Origin: Acidobacteriota bacterium | GTDB lineage: Bacteria; Acidobacteriota; Blastocatellia; RBC074 | Direction: 5' to 3' | Length of the DNA stretch: 42,629 bases | Assembly (NCBI GenBank): GCA_019639255.1 | Contig: JAHBSF010000046.1 | Coordinates: 1 to 42,629 of the forward strand | Part shown: positions 1 to 7,516 of the stretch, one piece after another | Layout: each line of letters opens with the position of its first letter | Numbering within the stretch: the stretch's first letter is position 1 | Position numbers and translations under genes: made by a program | The notes under the pieces: model-generated | What the model was told of the DNA's origin: nothing | The model's database searches: none | Seen by the model: the letters and a program-made list of their open reading frames with translations, nothing else

Positions 1-144
1 TCGCGGCTGAAAAACTCAAAGAACTTAATTGGCAGAGTACTGAACACCAAAATCGAAACCGCTGTAAAGTTCCAAATTCCTCAGTCTGATCAGAAAGATC
101 TGCGCGGGTTTGAGTGGCTATATCTCTGGCGCCTTCTCGCCTGA
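1..144 (+). pseudogene. 3' remnant of a kinase/WD40-type gene (linker segment)
   Basis: An open frame from the window edge encodes 47 residues ending LRGFEWLYLWRLLA and a TGA at 142-144. A phrase like RGFEWYYLWRL is known from the linker before the WD40 propeller of large bacterial Ser/Thr kinases. A WD40 blade follows at once in another frame (113-211), so the gene looks broken by a deletion or frameshift. The left part lies outside the window. The family assignment rests on this short motif only. Confidence 0.5.
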
Positions 145-211
145 TGGGAAGAGGATTGCCTCTGGAAGTGAAGACAATATAATCATATTGCGACAAGCCG
201 CAACAAAATAA
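113..211 (+). pseudogene. Last WD40 blade of a decayed gene
   Basis: Frame 113-211 encodes SGYISGAFSPDGKRIASG followed by SEDNIIILRQAATK and TAA. AFSPDGKRIASGSED is the classic WD40 blade signature. A single blade with no start codon, overlapping the preceding remnant in a different frame, indicates a frameshifted or internally deleted WD40 gene end. Confidence 0.6.
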
Positions 212-246
212 GAAGTCGCAGCCCAGCTCAAGCGCGAGGCCTCGAA

Positions 247-600
247 ATGAGCGATCAATCAATACCAGATCGCCCAGGCAATGAACTGCCCGACACACTC
301 CTCAAAGGCCGCTACGCGATCGAACGCGAGGTGCGCACTTCGGACGTCGTCATTCCGCTGCTCTCTCAGGCTTCGATCTCAAGCGAAATGCTCGCCTACG
401 AAATCCAGATCGCGCACGACGCCGCCCAGCGGCAATCAGGCAAACCCCGTTTGGTTCCCGTCCGCGTAGGCTAGGACGGGCCGCTGCCCGAAACGTTCGG
501 GGGCCTGCTCGATCCGATCCAGTACACGCTCTGGAACGGAAGGCTCATCGGGAATGGCCGTCGCGACGTACCCCGCAATCTCCGTCCGGTCGGGGATCAG
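247..600 (+). pseudogene. Chimeric remnant: kinase-like N-terminus joined to a TIR-like segment, with in-frame TAG
   Basis: The frame opens with ATG at 247. Its first ~29 residues (GNELPDTLLKGRYAIEREV) resemble the start of bacterial Ser/Thr kinases. Instead of the glycine loop, the text changes abruptly to TSDVVIPLLSQASISSEML and IQIAHDAAQRQSGKPRLVPV, which resembles the C-terminal half of TIR/TIR-like domains used as N-terminal modules of WD40 proteins. TAG at 472-474 closes the frame after 75 codons, but the same frame continues with DGPLPETFGGLLDPIQYTLW, fitting the same domain. I read this as a decayed gene made by deletion between two related paralogues. The end coordinate is approximate. 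Confidence 0.5.
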
Positions 601-623
601 TCGGGGATCAATCGGGGATCAAT
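591..623. repeat. Three tandem 11-bp repeats
   Basis: CGGGGATCAGT and two copies of CGGGGATCAAT follow each other directly. The third copy overlaps the stop codon of the Uma2 gene, so this small array marks the junction between the decayed left end and the intact genes. Confidence 0.7.
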
Positions 624-1203
624 CGAACTTCACACCGCTGTAAATTTCGCTCAACGATAACCGGCAACCGAGCGAGGGCAATTCCAGCAAAGCTCCAAGA
701 TCGCCGACATCCCGACGTTCCCATCGCCTTCCCTGACGCACGTACTGGGTCGCGTGCGGGGCATCCTGGGCTATGATCAGGTATTCCTTCAGAGACGAAA
801 TCTTCTGATAGGCGCGCCGTTTCTCCTCTTTATCGAGATGCTCGGTGCCGGGCGACAGAACCTCCACGATCAGTACCGGATTGGTCAGTACATCGATGCC
901 GCCTATATTCTCGAACTTCATTTCATCGCAAACGGCCCCCGCGTCCGGATACCGATACGGCGGCAACGACGGCGTTTTGATCGGCAGGCTCCCGGTAAAA
1001 GCCCGGCAATCCCGCCCTTTTAACAAGTCGCTCAATACGGCGTGCAGATTATCGCTGATCAGGTAGTGCCGGCGACTGCCGCCGCTCATGCAGACGATTT
1101 CTCCATCCCAGTATTCGTAGCGCGCTTCGCCGACGCGCTCGAGCGCGAAATACTCCTCCAGCGTGTAGCGATGGCGCGGTGGATCTTTGAGGTTTGCAAC
1201 CAT
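619..1203 (-). CDS. Uma2 family (DUF820) putative restriction endonuclease-fold protein
   Basis: This is a 194-residue protein of the Uma2/DUF820 family, which has a PD-(D/E)XK nuclease-like fold and is abundant in cyanobacteria and Acidobacteriota. Visible hallmarks are the N-terminal YTLEEYFAL...YEYWDGEIVCMSGG block, the central PDAGAVCDE, the NPVLIVEVLSPGTE strand carrying the catalytic-type E, and KRRAYQKISSLKEYLII. I chose the ATG at 1203; a TTG three codons upstream is the alternative. It begins 12 bp after the stop of the nucleosidase-like gene on the same strand, so it could be the last gene of that unit. The biological role of Uma2 proteins is unsettled; many are mobile, and this one borders a degraded region. 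Confidence 0.85.
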   Translation of the reverse strand: MVANLKDPPRHRYTLEEYFALERVGEARYEYWDGEIVCMSGGSRRHYLISDNLHAVLSDLLKGRDCRAFTGSLPIKTPSLPPYRYPDAGAVCDEMKFENIGGIDVLTNPVLIVEVLSPGTEHLDKEEKRRAYQKISSLKEYLIIAQDAPHATQYVRQGRRWERRDVGDLGALLELPSLGCRLSLSEIYSGVKFD

Positions 1204-1215
1204 TGGACGCAATTA

Positions 1216-1944
1216 TCATTCGACCATGTGGAGTTTTGTCAAATCCGGGAGCGCCGACGACAGGGCTTTCTTCAACCCGTCCGCAGCGGGCGCAAGCGAC
1301 TGAAGGAATCGCCACGCAGCGCGGGGCCGCCCGAGGAGCGTCCCGAACAGCTTTCCCTTGTCGATCCCGCCGTCGGGCAGCAGTACGCGGTTGAAATCCG
1401 GCAGATCCTCGCCCGCCTCATCCGAAATCACGCGCAACACGGCCGCCGGAAGCCTGTTGCGCGCGCAGACTGCGAGTACGCCGTAGCTTTCCATATCGAC
1501 GACCGTCGCGCCGAACCGGCCGTACAGCCGCTGCTTCTCACGCGCATCCACGATTACGCGATCGGTCGTCAATCCGACGCCGCGCTGCGCGCCGAGCGCT
1601 GCCGCGACTCTTTCGCTCAACTCACGATCCGATGAAATCGACGCGCCGTCCGCTGCGCGTATGAAGCGCGTGCAGACTACGGCCTGCGCCCTGCGCAGCC
1701 CCGGATCGAGCGCGCCGCCGAGGCCCGCGATCAGCACGGCATCGTAAGGATTCGCCGAAAGATGCCGGTCGAATTTTTCGGGGAAGCCCGGAGCTCCGAT
1801 TTCGGTTTTGAGCAGCACAACATCGGCGGACCGGGATAGGTGAAGATCGCCGTCGAACGAAGCGACCGGATTGCGGAGCAGTCCAGCCGCAATGCGGAAT
1901 TCTATGTCGGTCGCAGTCACCAGACACAATCTGTGGTTCAGCAT
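1216..1944 (-). CDS. Nucleoside phosphorylase superfamily protein (HpnG / MTA-SAH nucleosidase-like)
   Basis: This 242-residue protein has the PNP/UDP phosphorylase fold. It starts LCLVTATDIEFRIAAGLL, has a glycine-rich LIAGLGGALDP loop, and carries VVDMESYGVLAVCARN, where the MES motif contacts the ribose in this superfamily. The following RVISDEAGEDLPDF catalytic segment and the C-terminal LLGRPRAAWRFL...LKKAL resemble the adenosylhopane nucleosidase HpnG more than classic MTA/SAH nucleosidases, but I cannot separate these without alignment. It starts 10 bp after the stop of the isopentenyl-diphosphate isomerase gene, so the two are probably co-transcribed. That supports a role near isoprenoid or hopanoid metabolism. 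No other hopanoid gene is in view. Confidence 0.7.
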   Translation of the reverse strand: MLNHRLCLVTATDIEFRIAAGLLRNPVASFDGDLHLSRSADVVLLKTEIGAPGFPEKFDRHLSANPYDAVLIAGLGGALDPGLRRAQAVVCTRFIRAADGASISSDRELSERVAAALGAQRGVGLTTDRVIVDAREKQRLYGRFGATVVDMESYGVLAVCARNRLPAAVLRVISDEAGEDLPDFNRVLLPDGGIDKGKLFGTLLGRPRAAWRFLQSLAPAADGLKKALSSALPDLTKLHMVE

Positions 1945-1954
1945 CTGTGGTTCA

Positions 1955-3010
1955 TCAAAGGCCCCGCGCCTCGATCCATTCGCGCAACCTGCCGCCGATT
2001 ACTATGCGATCCGGCGCAAGGTCCGCCGTGCGCTTTGCGCCGCACAGCATAACGGCCGCGCGCAGTTCGTCGCAAAATGCACGCAGCCAGGCTTCAACGC
2101 CGTCGACGCCGCCCGCGACATAGGCGCGCAGCACGGGCAATGCTACGCCCACTACGCGCGCGCCGAGAGCCAGCGCCCTGGCCGCTTCGACTCCGTTGCG
2201 TATGCCGCCCGAAGCGATCAGATTCAAACCCAGGCCGCGCAGCTCGCACAGGCTCGCCGCCGTTGGAACGCCCCAGTCCCAGAAGGCCTCGCCGAGATGG
2301 CCGAGCGCGCGGTTGCGCAGCGTCTCTACGCCGACCCACGAGGTGCCTCCCGCGCCCGCAACGTCTATCCACCGCACGCCCACGGAAGCCAGGCGTTTGC
2401 CTGCTTCGCGCGAAAATCCGCAGCCCGTTTCCTTGACGACGATTTCCACGGGAGATTCGGCTACGAGGCGCTCAACGGCGTCGAGCGAGCCGCGAAAATC
2501 GTGATCGCCGCGCTCCTGAATGATCTCCATAGCGGCGTTGAGATGGATGCAAAGCGCATCGGCCCCGATCGAGGTTGCAAGCCCGATTACTTCGGATGAG
2601 GACATTTCGCGCGCCTGCGCGATGCCGAGATTGCCGAACAGCAGAAGATTGGGCGCAACATCCCGCACCTGGAAGCTTGCAGCCGTTTCGGGTTGAAGAT
2701 GCATGATGCGCTGCGAGCCTACCCCGAAGCCCAGACCCAGCCGCGCGGCAAGCGCCGCCGCTTCGCGGTTGAAGCGGCCGACCTCATTGGTTCCGCCCGT
2801 CATTGCCGTGATCATCACGGGATAGTTCAACCGCCTGCCGAGGACCGTGACGCCGAGGTCGATGTCTTCAAGCCGGGTTTCGACCAGCGGATCGTGCAGC
2901 AGCTCTACGTCTTCGAGAAGGGTCGTTTTCGAGCGAAATTCGACCGCTTCGTTCGCGCACAGATCGAAGTGGCTGCGCTTGCGGTCGGCGATAAAGGAAG
3001 AATTATTCAT
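1955..3010 (-). CDS. fni: Type 2 isopentenyl-diphosphate delta-isomerase (FMN-dependent)
   Basis: This 351-residue protein matches the usual length of IDI-2. The family interconverts IPP and DMAPP with reduced FMN in the cytoplasm. Visible hallmarks are RKRSHFDLC near the N-terminus, the substrate/flavin strand PVMITAMTGGTNEVGRFN (about 64-81), GFGVGSQR (about 94-101), the HLNAAMEIIQERGDHDF segment carrying the Q and E of the active site, VVKETGCGFS, and VAGAGGTSW followed by a C-terminal SGGIRNG phosphate loop. It starts with ATG at 3010, 16 bp downstream of a palindromic repeat on its transcript strand. It appears to be the first gene of a unit with the nucleosidase-like gene. Confidence 0.93.
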   Translation of the reverse strand: MNNSSFIADRKRSHFDLCANEAVEFRSKTTLLEDVELLHDPLVETRLEDIDLGVTVLGRRLNYPVMITAMTGGTNEVGRFNREAAALAARLGLGFGVGSQRIMHLQPETAASFQVRDVAPNLLLFGNLGIAQAREMSSSEVIGLATSIGADALCIHLNAAMEIIQERGDHDFRGSLDAVERLVAESPVEIVVKETGCGFSREAGKRLASVGVRWIDVAGAGGTSWVGVETLRNRALGHLGEAFWDWGVPTAASLCELRGLGLNLIASGGIRNGVEAARALALGARVVGVALPVLRAYVAGGVDGVEAWLRAFCDELRAAVMLCGAKRTADLAPDRIVIGGRLREWIEARGL

Positions 3011-3025
3011 GAGTAAAAGCCGGAA

Positions 3026-3100
3026 GAGAGATAACGGATCAGACGGAAATATTCAACTTTTCCGTAATTTTCGTTTTATTTCGTTTGTTCCGTTATCTCT
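3026..3100. repeat. Intergenic palindromic repeat, type A (short copy)
   Basis: The outer arms are GAGATAACGGA-like on the left and TCCGTTATCTC on the right, with TTCAACTTTTCCG off-centre. It fills the gap between the four-domain regulator (stop at 3110) and the isomerase gene (start at 3010), both on the minus strand. A transcript of either strand would fold into a long hairpin. Confidence 0.85.
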
Positions 3101-3109
3101 TTATCATTC

Positions 3110-5794
3110 TCATCGAACCACAGTATAGAGGTTCCACTGCCCCGGCACGCCCGGCAAATCGTGCGCGCCGCGTTCGGCGAATCGCAGGCCCGATCCGGCC
3201 ACAAGATCCCTGACCGTGCTCGACGCAAGCACTTCTCCCTGTGCGGCCCTGCGCGCAATTTCACTGCCGATTTTCAGCGCAAGGCCCGCGACCTGCTCGC
3301 CTATGACTTCGCATTCGCCCGTATGCAATCCGGCCTGCACTTCCAGACCAAGGCGCCGCGCAGAATCCGAAATCGCGCACGCCGCGCGAATGGCGCGCGC
3401 AGGCCCGTCGAATATGGCCAGCATTTCCCGCTCGGTCTGCGCAATTTCGCGCCCCTTGAACAGCTCGACTTCCCTGCGCGCGTGCTCTCTGTGACGCGCG
3501 ACCCTATCCGGCGGGCTCACGCCTGCGATGCGCACAACCAGCACCGTAGCGAGCACGGTATCGCGCGCCTCGGGGCGACGCACGCCGGTGAGGAACATTT
3601 CTATTTCGTCGAGTATCGCCTCCTGATCGCCTACAAACGGAAGGTGATCGGCGCCCGGAAGCTCCACAAACTTCGATCCCGGAATCCGGCCCGCTACGTA
3701 CCGCCCTTCCTCTACGCGCAGACACAGATCCCCGGTGCGGTGTATGACGAGCGACGGCACGCGTATCGATCCCAGTACGTGGCGCACGTCTATTTCGGCG
3801 TTCATTTGCGTAAGGGCGAGCGCGGCGCCGGGGCTTGCGCCCATGCGCAGGTAGGTCGCCCACCAGTCGCGGAATGCGGGATCGTCGGCGAGCGACGGCG
3901 CGCGTTCATCGATTCCGACGGCGCCGCCCCAATGCTGGTTTATTTCCTCGAAGAACTGCGCGCGGGCCTCGATCGTCGGCGCCCACGGATAATCGGGCGC
4001 CCATATGCGTTTCGCATACGTGCCGATCATCACCAGGGCCGTAACCTTTTCCGGGTAGGTAGCGGCAAAGAGGCTGCACATCGGGCCGCCCTCGGAGACT
4101 CCGCACAGAACGGCGTTTTCCGATCCTACGGCATCCATTACTGCGCGCACATCGTCCATGCGCTGTTCGAGCGTAGGTAGTTCGGTAAGCGGAACGCGGT
4201 CGGAAAGTCCGGTGCCGCGTTTGTCGAAAAGTATCAATCTCGAAAACGACGCCAGCCGCGTCAGAAAACGCGCAAAGCGCGGTTCGGCCCAGAAGTATTC
4301 GAGATGAGAAACCCATCCCATTACGAAGACCAGATCCAGCGGCGCATCGCCCACTACCTGATATGCGATGTTTACATCTGCGCTGCGCGCGTAGCGGATT
4401 TCGGGCGCGCGCAGAAGCGTTGAATCCGGCAGGGGCGCGCGCAATATTTCCGTTGCGCGGCGCGCAGCGAGTTCCAGTTCCTGGCGCATATCCTTCAATT
4501 CGCGCTGCACGGCTTCGGCCGAAGATGCGCGCGCATTGCGGTCTTTGGCAAGCAGGCGGCGCAGCAGCCCGTCGAGTGCAGGCGGCGCACCGGCGGCGAG
4601 GGTGTGAACGGGCGGCGGTTCGTGATCGAGGAGGCTCACGAGCACGTCGCCGCGCGTAGCGCCGACGAAAGGCGCGCGCCCGGTGATCATTTCATACAGC
4701 ACGCCGCCGAGCGAAAACAGGTCGCTGCGCTCATCTACGGCAAGCCCGCGCGCCTGTTCGGGAGACATGTAATCGAGCGTGCCCATAATCATCCCGGCGT
4801 CGGTGTGGGTGTTGGATTCATCCGAGCCGGCGGCGGGCCGCCCCGGATCGGTTTCTGTAAGTTTGGCTACGCCGAAATCGAGCACTTTCACGTATCCATC
4901 GGGGCGTATCATGACGTTTTCCGGCTTGATGTCGCGATGGACTATGCCCGAAGCGTGTGCGGCGGCCAAAGCGCCCGCGATTTGCGCGGCTATGTCGAGC
5001 GCCTCGCAGACATCCATCCTGCGCGCGGCGATCATTCGGCGCAGCGTTTCGCCCTCGATGAATTCGGTAGCGATGAAATGAACGCCGTTTTCGTTATGGA
5101 TTTCGTAGACGGTGAGTATGTTGGGATGATTAAGCGCGGATGCGGCCCTGGCCTCGCGCACAAACCGGCGCAGGCTGCGCGCATCGCGCGTGAACTCTTC
5201 GGCGAGCAGCTTGATTGCCACCTTGCGATCCAGATGCACGTCCCGCGCAAGGTACACTTCGCCCATCCCGCCCGCGCCGATCTGTTCGACTATTTCGTAA
5301 CGTCCGAACATCATTCCGGCTCTCACGGGTTCCCGGCGCGAGCCGGTTCTGCGGCCGATTCCCGGCGATGTGGCGTGCCCTTTCCCGTCGTGTGCATCGG
5401 CATTTTCGTCGGTGCGGCGCGGGGCGGGCGCGGCCGGGAGTGAGAGAGGCCCGGTGGGCTGGAGTTTTACGCGGCGGGCGCGCACTACAAAGCGGTAGCC
5501 GCGCTTGGGAACGGTTTCGATGTACTGGCCGCCGTCGGGGCGCTCGCCGAGCGCTTTGCGTATGGTCGAGATATTCTGCGCGAGATTGGTTTCCTCTACG
5601 TAGGCGTCGGGCCATACGCGGTTCATCAACTCTTCCTTTGAAACCACGTGGCGGCTGCGTTCGACCAGAGCCAGCAATGTCTCAAAGGCCTTCGGCGTCA
5701 GCGGCACGGATTCGCCTTCGCGCAGCAGTTGCTGCTCGGCGGGATCGAGGCGGTAGGGGCCGAATTCGTACAACAGTCTGAGTTGCTGGGACAT
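3110..5794 (-). CDS. Four-domain regulator: winged helix, Ser/Thr kinase, alpha/beta hydrolase, degenerate adenylate cyclase
   Basis: The protein has 894 residues. Residues ~5-105 are an OmpR/CadC-type winged helix (PLTPKAFETLLALV, ETVPKRGYRF). Residues ~164-435 are a complete Hanks kinase: glycine loop GAGGMGEV (173-180), Lys195 in VAIK, HRDIKPEN with Asp288, DFG at 306-308, and GTLDYMSPEQ. Residues ~465-740 are an alpha/beta hydrolase with nucleophile elbow GVSEGG (Ser567), Asp689 and His717 as a plausible triad. Residues ~746-894 match the class III cyclase fold found after such hydrolases, but the expected metal-binding aspartates are missing (TVLVVRIAGVS where TDIVGS is usual; QTEREML where TGDG is usual). 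The cyclase part is therefore probably a non-catalytic sensor domain. No membrane segment is visible. The winged helix predicts DNA binding. Confidence 0.9.
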   Translation of the reverse strand: MSQQLRLLYEFGPYRLDPAEQQLLREGESVPLTPKAFETLLALVERSRHVVSKEELMNRVWPDAYVEETNLAQNISTIRKALGERPDGGQYIETVPKRGYRFVVRARRVKLQPTGPLSLPAAPAPRRTDENADAHDGKGHATSPGIGRRTGSRREPVRAGMMFGRYEIVEQIGAGGMGEVYLARDVHLDRKVAIKLLAEEFTRDARSLRRFVREARAASALNHPNILTVYEIHNENGVHFIATEFIEGETLRRMIAARRMDVCEALDIAAQIAGALAAAHASGIVHRDIKPENVMIRPDGYVKVLDFGVAKLTETDPGRPAAGSDESNTHTDAGMIMGTLDYMSPEQARGLAVDERSDLFSLGGVLYEMITGRAPFVGATRGDVLVSLLDHEPPPVHTLAAGAPPALDGLLRRLLAKDRNARASSAEAVQRELKDMRQELELAARRATEILRAPLPDSTLLRAPEIRYARSADVNIAYQVVGDAPLDLVFVMGWVSHLEYFWAEPRFARFLTRLASFSRLILFDKRGTGLSDRVPLTELPTLEQRMDDVRAVMDAVGSENAVLCGVSEGGPMCSLFAATYPEKVTALVMIGTYAKRIWAPDYPWAPTIEARAQFFEEINQHWGGAVGIDERAPSLADDPAFRDWWATYLRMGASPGAALALTQMNAEIDVRHVLGSIRVPSLVIHRTGDLCLRVEEGRYVAGRIPGSKFVELPGADHLPFVGDQEAILDEIEMFLTGVRRPEARDTVLATVLVVRIAGVSPPDRVARHREHARREVELFKGREIAQTEREMLAIFDGPARAIRAACAISDSARRLGLEVQAGLHTGECEVIGEQVAGLALKIGSEIARRAAQGEVLASSTVRDLVAGSGLRFAERGAHDLPGVPGQWNLYTVVR

Positions 5795-5981
5795 GACCGC
5801 TTTCAGAAGTCTTTGAAGAAAATCTCAAAACAATTTCAAAACAACCTCAGGACTTCAGTCCCCGGCATTGCGTACAGTGTCGCTCGCAACGGGATGGAGC
5901 GCAGGCGGCTCACGAGATTGATCCATTGTAGCCGAAGGCGATCAATGGAGAAACCGAACAAGAGGCGATGAAGCGGGCGGA

Positions 5982-6017
5982 ACCGGGCGAATCGGGCGAA
6001 TCGAACGAATCGAACGA
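5982..6017. repeat. 9-bp tandem repeat (four units)
   Basis: Four consecutive 9-mers of the form ATCGGGCGA / ATCGAACGA (the first is ACCGGGCGA) lie upstream of the methyltransferase. The unit length is a multiple of three, which keeps accidental ORFs open here. Confidence 0.7.
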
Positions 6018-6070
6018 ATATGCCTGCGGCATTGGCCCTAAATAAGACCACGAAACATTGGGACACATCA

Positions 6071-6140
6071 CTGGGTACGCACGCGCCCTCGCGTGCGTTC
6101 GGCGGCGAAAGAAAGCACGCGAGGGCGCGTGCGTACCCAG
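6071..6140. repeat. Perfect 26-bp inverted repeat (REP-like hairpin)
   Basis: Arm 6071-6096 begins CTGGGTACGCACGCGCCC. Arm 6115-6140 is its exact reverse complement, separated by an 18-nt loop. A perfect 26-bp GC-rich stem in non-coding DNA is typical of REP/BIME-like elements. No RAYT transposase gene is in the window, and I see no second copy here. Confidence 0.85.
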
Positions 6141-6230
6141 TTTCAGACTCCGTTGTGTGCGCCATTCTGCTGTGGATTGATTTAGATTGGGGCTGGAGAT
6201 TGAGAACTGGAGATTGAGGGAGGAATTTGA

Positions 6231-7301
6231 ATGTCCGAGACATTGAACCAGGCGAAAGCGCAGGCTTTTGCCGATCAGATGATGAATATGATCAACGGCG
6301 GATTTCTGGCGCTGATGACCAGCGTCGGGCACAGGACGGGGCTGTTCGATACGCTCGCCGAACTTCCGCCTGCTACGAGCGACCGCATCGCCGCCGCATC
6401 CGGGCTCAATGAACGCTACGTGCGCGAATGGCTCGGCGCAATGGTCACGGGACGCATAGTCGAATACAACGCCGAAAACGAAAATTACAAACTTCCCCGC
6501 GAACACGCGGCGGTGCTGACGCGCGCCGCCTCGCCCAACAATCTTGCGACTACGGCGCAGTTTCTGCCGATTCTGGGAGCGGTCGAAGACCGGATAGTAG
6601 ACTGCTTCCACAAGGGCGGCGGCGTCCCGTACTCGGAATTTCCCCGCTTTCACGAAGTAATGGTCGAAGAGAGCAACCAGACGGTGGTCGCGGGGCTGCT
6701 GACGAACATACTGCCGCTCGTAGAGGGCATAGAGGAAAAGCTGCGCGAGGGCATAGACGTGCTCGACGTCGGATGCGGGCGCGGCAGGGCGTTGCAACTG
6801 CTCGCCGAAAAATTCCCGAAAAGCCGGTTTACGGGTTACGATTTCTCGGAAGAAACGATAGCCGCAGCGCAATCGGAAGCCGATAAAAAGGGGCTCGGCA
6901 ACCTTCGCTTCGCCGTCAAAGATGTTGCGCGTATAGGCGAAAGCGAAGCGTATCATCTGATTACAGCCTTCGATGCGATACACGATCAGGCTCAGCCCGC
7001 GCGCGTGCTCGGTGAAATCGCGCGTGCTCTCAAACCCGAAGGGACGTTTCTTATGCAGGACATCGGCGGATCGAGCCACGTCGACCGCAACCTGGATGAT
7101 CCGCTCGCGCCGACGAAATATACGATCTCCTGCATGCATTGCATGACCGTATCGCTCGCGCAGGGCGGCGCGGGCCTCGGCACGATGTGGGGCCGCGAAA
7201 CGGCCGAACGAATGCTGGCCGAAGCCGGTTTCACCAGCGTCAGGGTTCGCCAACTGGAACACGACATAATGAATTACTACTACCTGGCGACGAAACGCTG
7301 A
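6231..7301 (+). CDS. SAM-dependent methyltransferase with N-terminal winged helix (Rv2258c-like)
   Basis: This is a 356-residue protein. Residues ~20-100 form a dimerisation/winged-helix region as found in O-methyltransferase-like enzymes ([20 protein letters not shown]). Residues ~170-290 form a Rossmann methyltransferase with motif [18 protein letters not shown], motif [15 protein letters not shown], and [19 protein letters not shown] ... [15 protein letters not shown]. The layout matches the Rv2258c-like group; the substrate cannot be read from sequence. A GGAGG Shine-Dalgarno sequence precedes the ATG. A hairpin at 7347-7388 lies after the stop, so the gene is probably a single transcription unit. 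Confidence 0.88.
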   Translation: MSETLNQAKAQAFADQMMNMINGGFLALMTSVGHRTGLFDTLAELPPATSDRIAAASGLNERYVREWLGAMVTGRIVEYNAENENYKLPREHAAVLTRAASPNNLATTAQFLPILGAVEDRIVDCFHKGGGVPYSEFPRFHEVMVEESNQTVVAGLLTNILPLVEGIEEKLREGIDVLDVGCGRGRALQLLAEKFPKSRFTGYDFSEETIAAAQSEADKKGLGNLRFAVKDVARIGESEAYHLITAFDAIHDQAQPARVLGEIARALKPEGTFLMQDIGGSSHVDRNLDDPLAPTKYTISCMHCMTVSLAQGGAGLGTMWGRETAERMLAEAGFTSVRVRQLEHDIMNYYYLATKR

Positions 7302-7346
7302 ATCTATAAGAATCAGTCCGAATCGGTCCCCGGGAAAACGAAACTC

Positions 7347-7388
7347 ACGGAATTGATGCGAAGGGGCAGTCTTTCGCCTCAATTCCGT
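7347..7388 (+). terminator. Hairpin downstream of the methyltransferase gene
   Basis: Left arm ACGGAATTGATGCGAA (7347-7362) pairs with TTCGCCTCAATTCCGT with one mismatch across a 10-nt loop, and T-rich sequence follows. It fits a rho-independent-like terminator and merges into a repeat-derived tract (7383-7435). Confidence 0.55.
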
Positions 7389-7435
7389 TTATTCCATTTA
7401 TTTCCGTTTATTTCCGTTTGTTCCGTATTCTCTCT
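7383..7435. repeat. Fragment of the palindromic repeat family (right arm only)
   Basis: The tract is a run of TTCCGTTTATTCC-like units ending TTTGTTCCGTATTCTCTCT, which closely resembles the right arm of the type A elements. It lies upstream of the outer-membrane protein gene. Confidence 0.6.
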
Positions 7436-7445
7436 GCGGTATAGT
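7418..7445 (+). promoter_or_regulatory. Candidate promoter using the repeat arm
   Basis: TTGTTC (7418-7423), a 16-bp spacer and TATAGT (7440-7445) form a weak sigma-70-like pair ~70 bp upstream of the barrel gene start. The -35 part lies in the repeat arm TTTGTTCCGT. This is pattern matching only. Confidence 0.3.
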
Positions 7446-7516
7446 GTCGCATAGTCATAAGGGCCTCGAGATTTGCGGGGCAAGTGACGAGGAGCATACA
7501 AACAGGAGGGTCCGGC

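Larger units (their letters stand above)
5795..6230. other. Divergent intergenic region without a convincing gene
   Basis: This 436-bp gap separates the minus-strand regulator from the plus-strand methyltransferase. It contains a short 9-bp tandem array (5982-6017) and a perfect 26-bp inverted repeat (6071-6140). Promoters for both flanking genes should lie here, but I see no convincing -35/-10 pair. ORFs that cross it are by-products of the repeats. Confidence 0.6.

Noticed and set aside
1-1203. Anti-phage defence island made of the TIR-like and Uma2 genes
   Set aside because: The TIR-like and kinase/WD40 pieces are broken and no effector-sensor pair is complete. Uma2 alone is not evidence of a defence system.
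3161-4180. 339-residue plus-strand ORF
   Set aside because: It is antisense to the hydrolase-cyclase part of the four-domain regulator and has no recognisable domain.
5910-7382. 490-residue minus-strand ORF
   Set aside because: It is the shadow of the methyltransferase gene and upstream repeats. The plus frame has recognisable motifs and a ribosome site; the minus frame has none.
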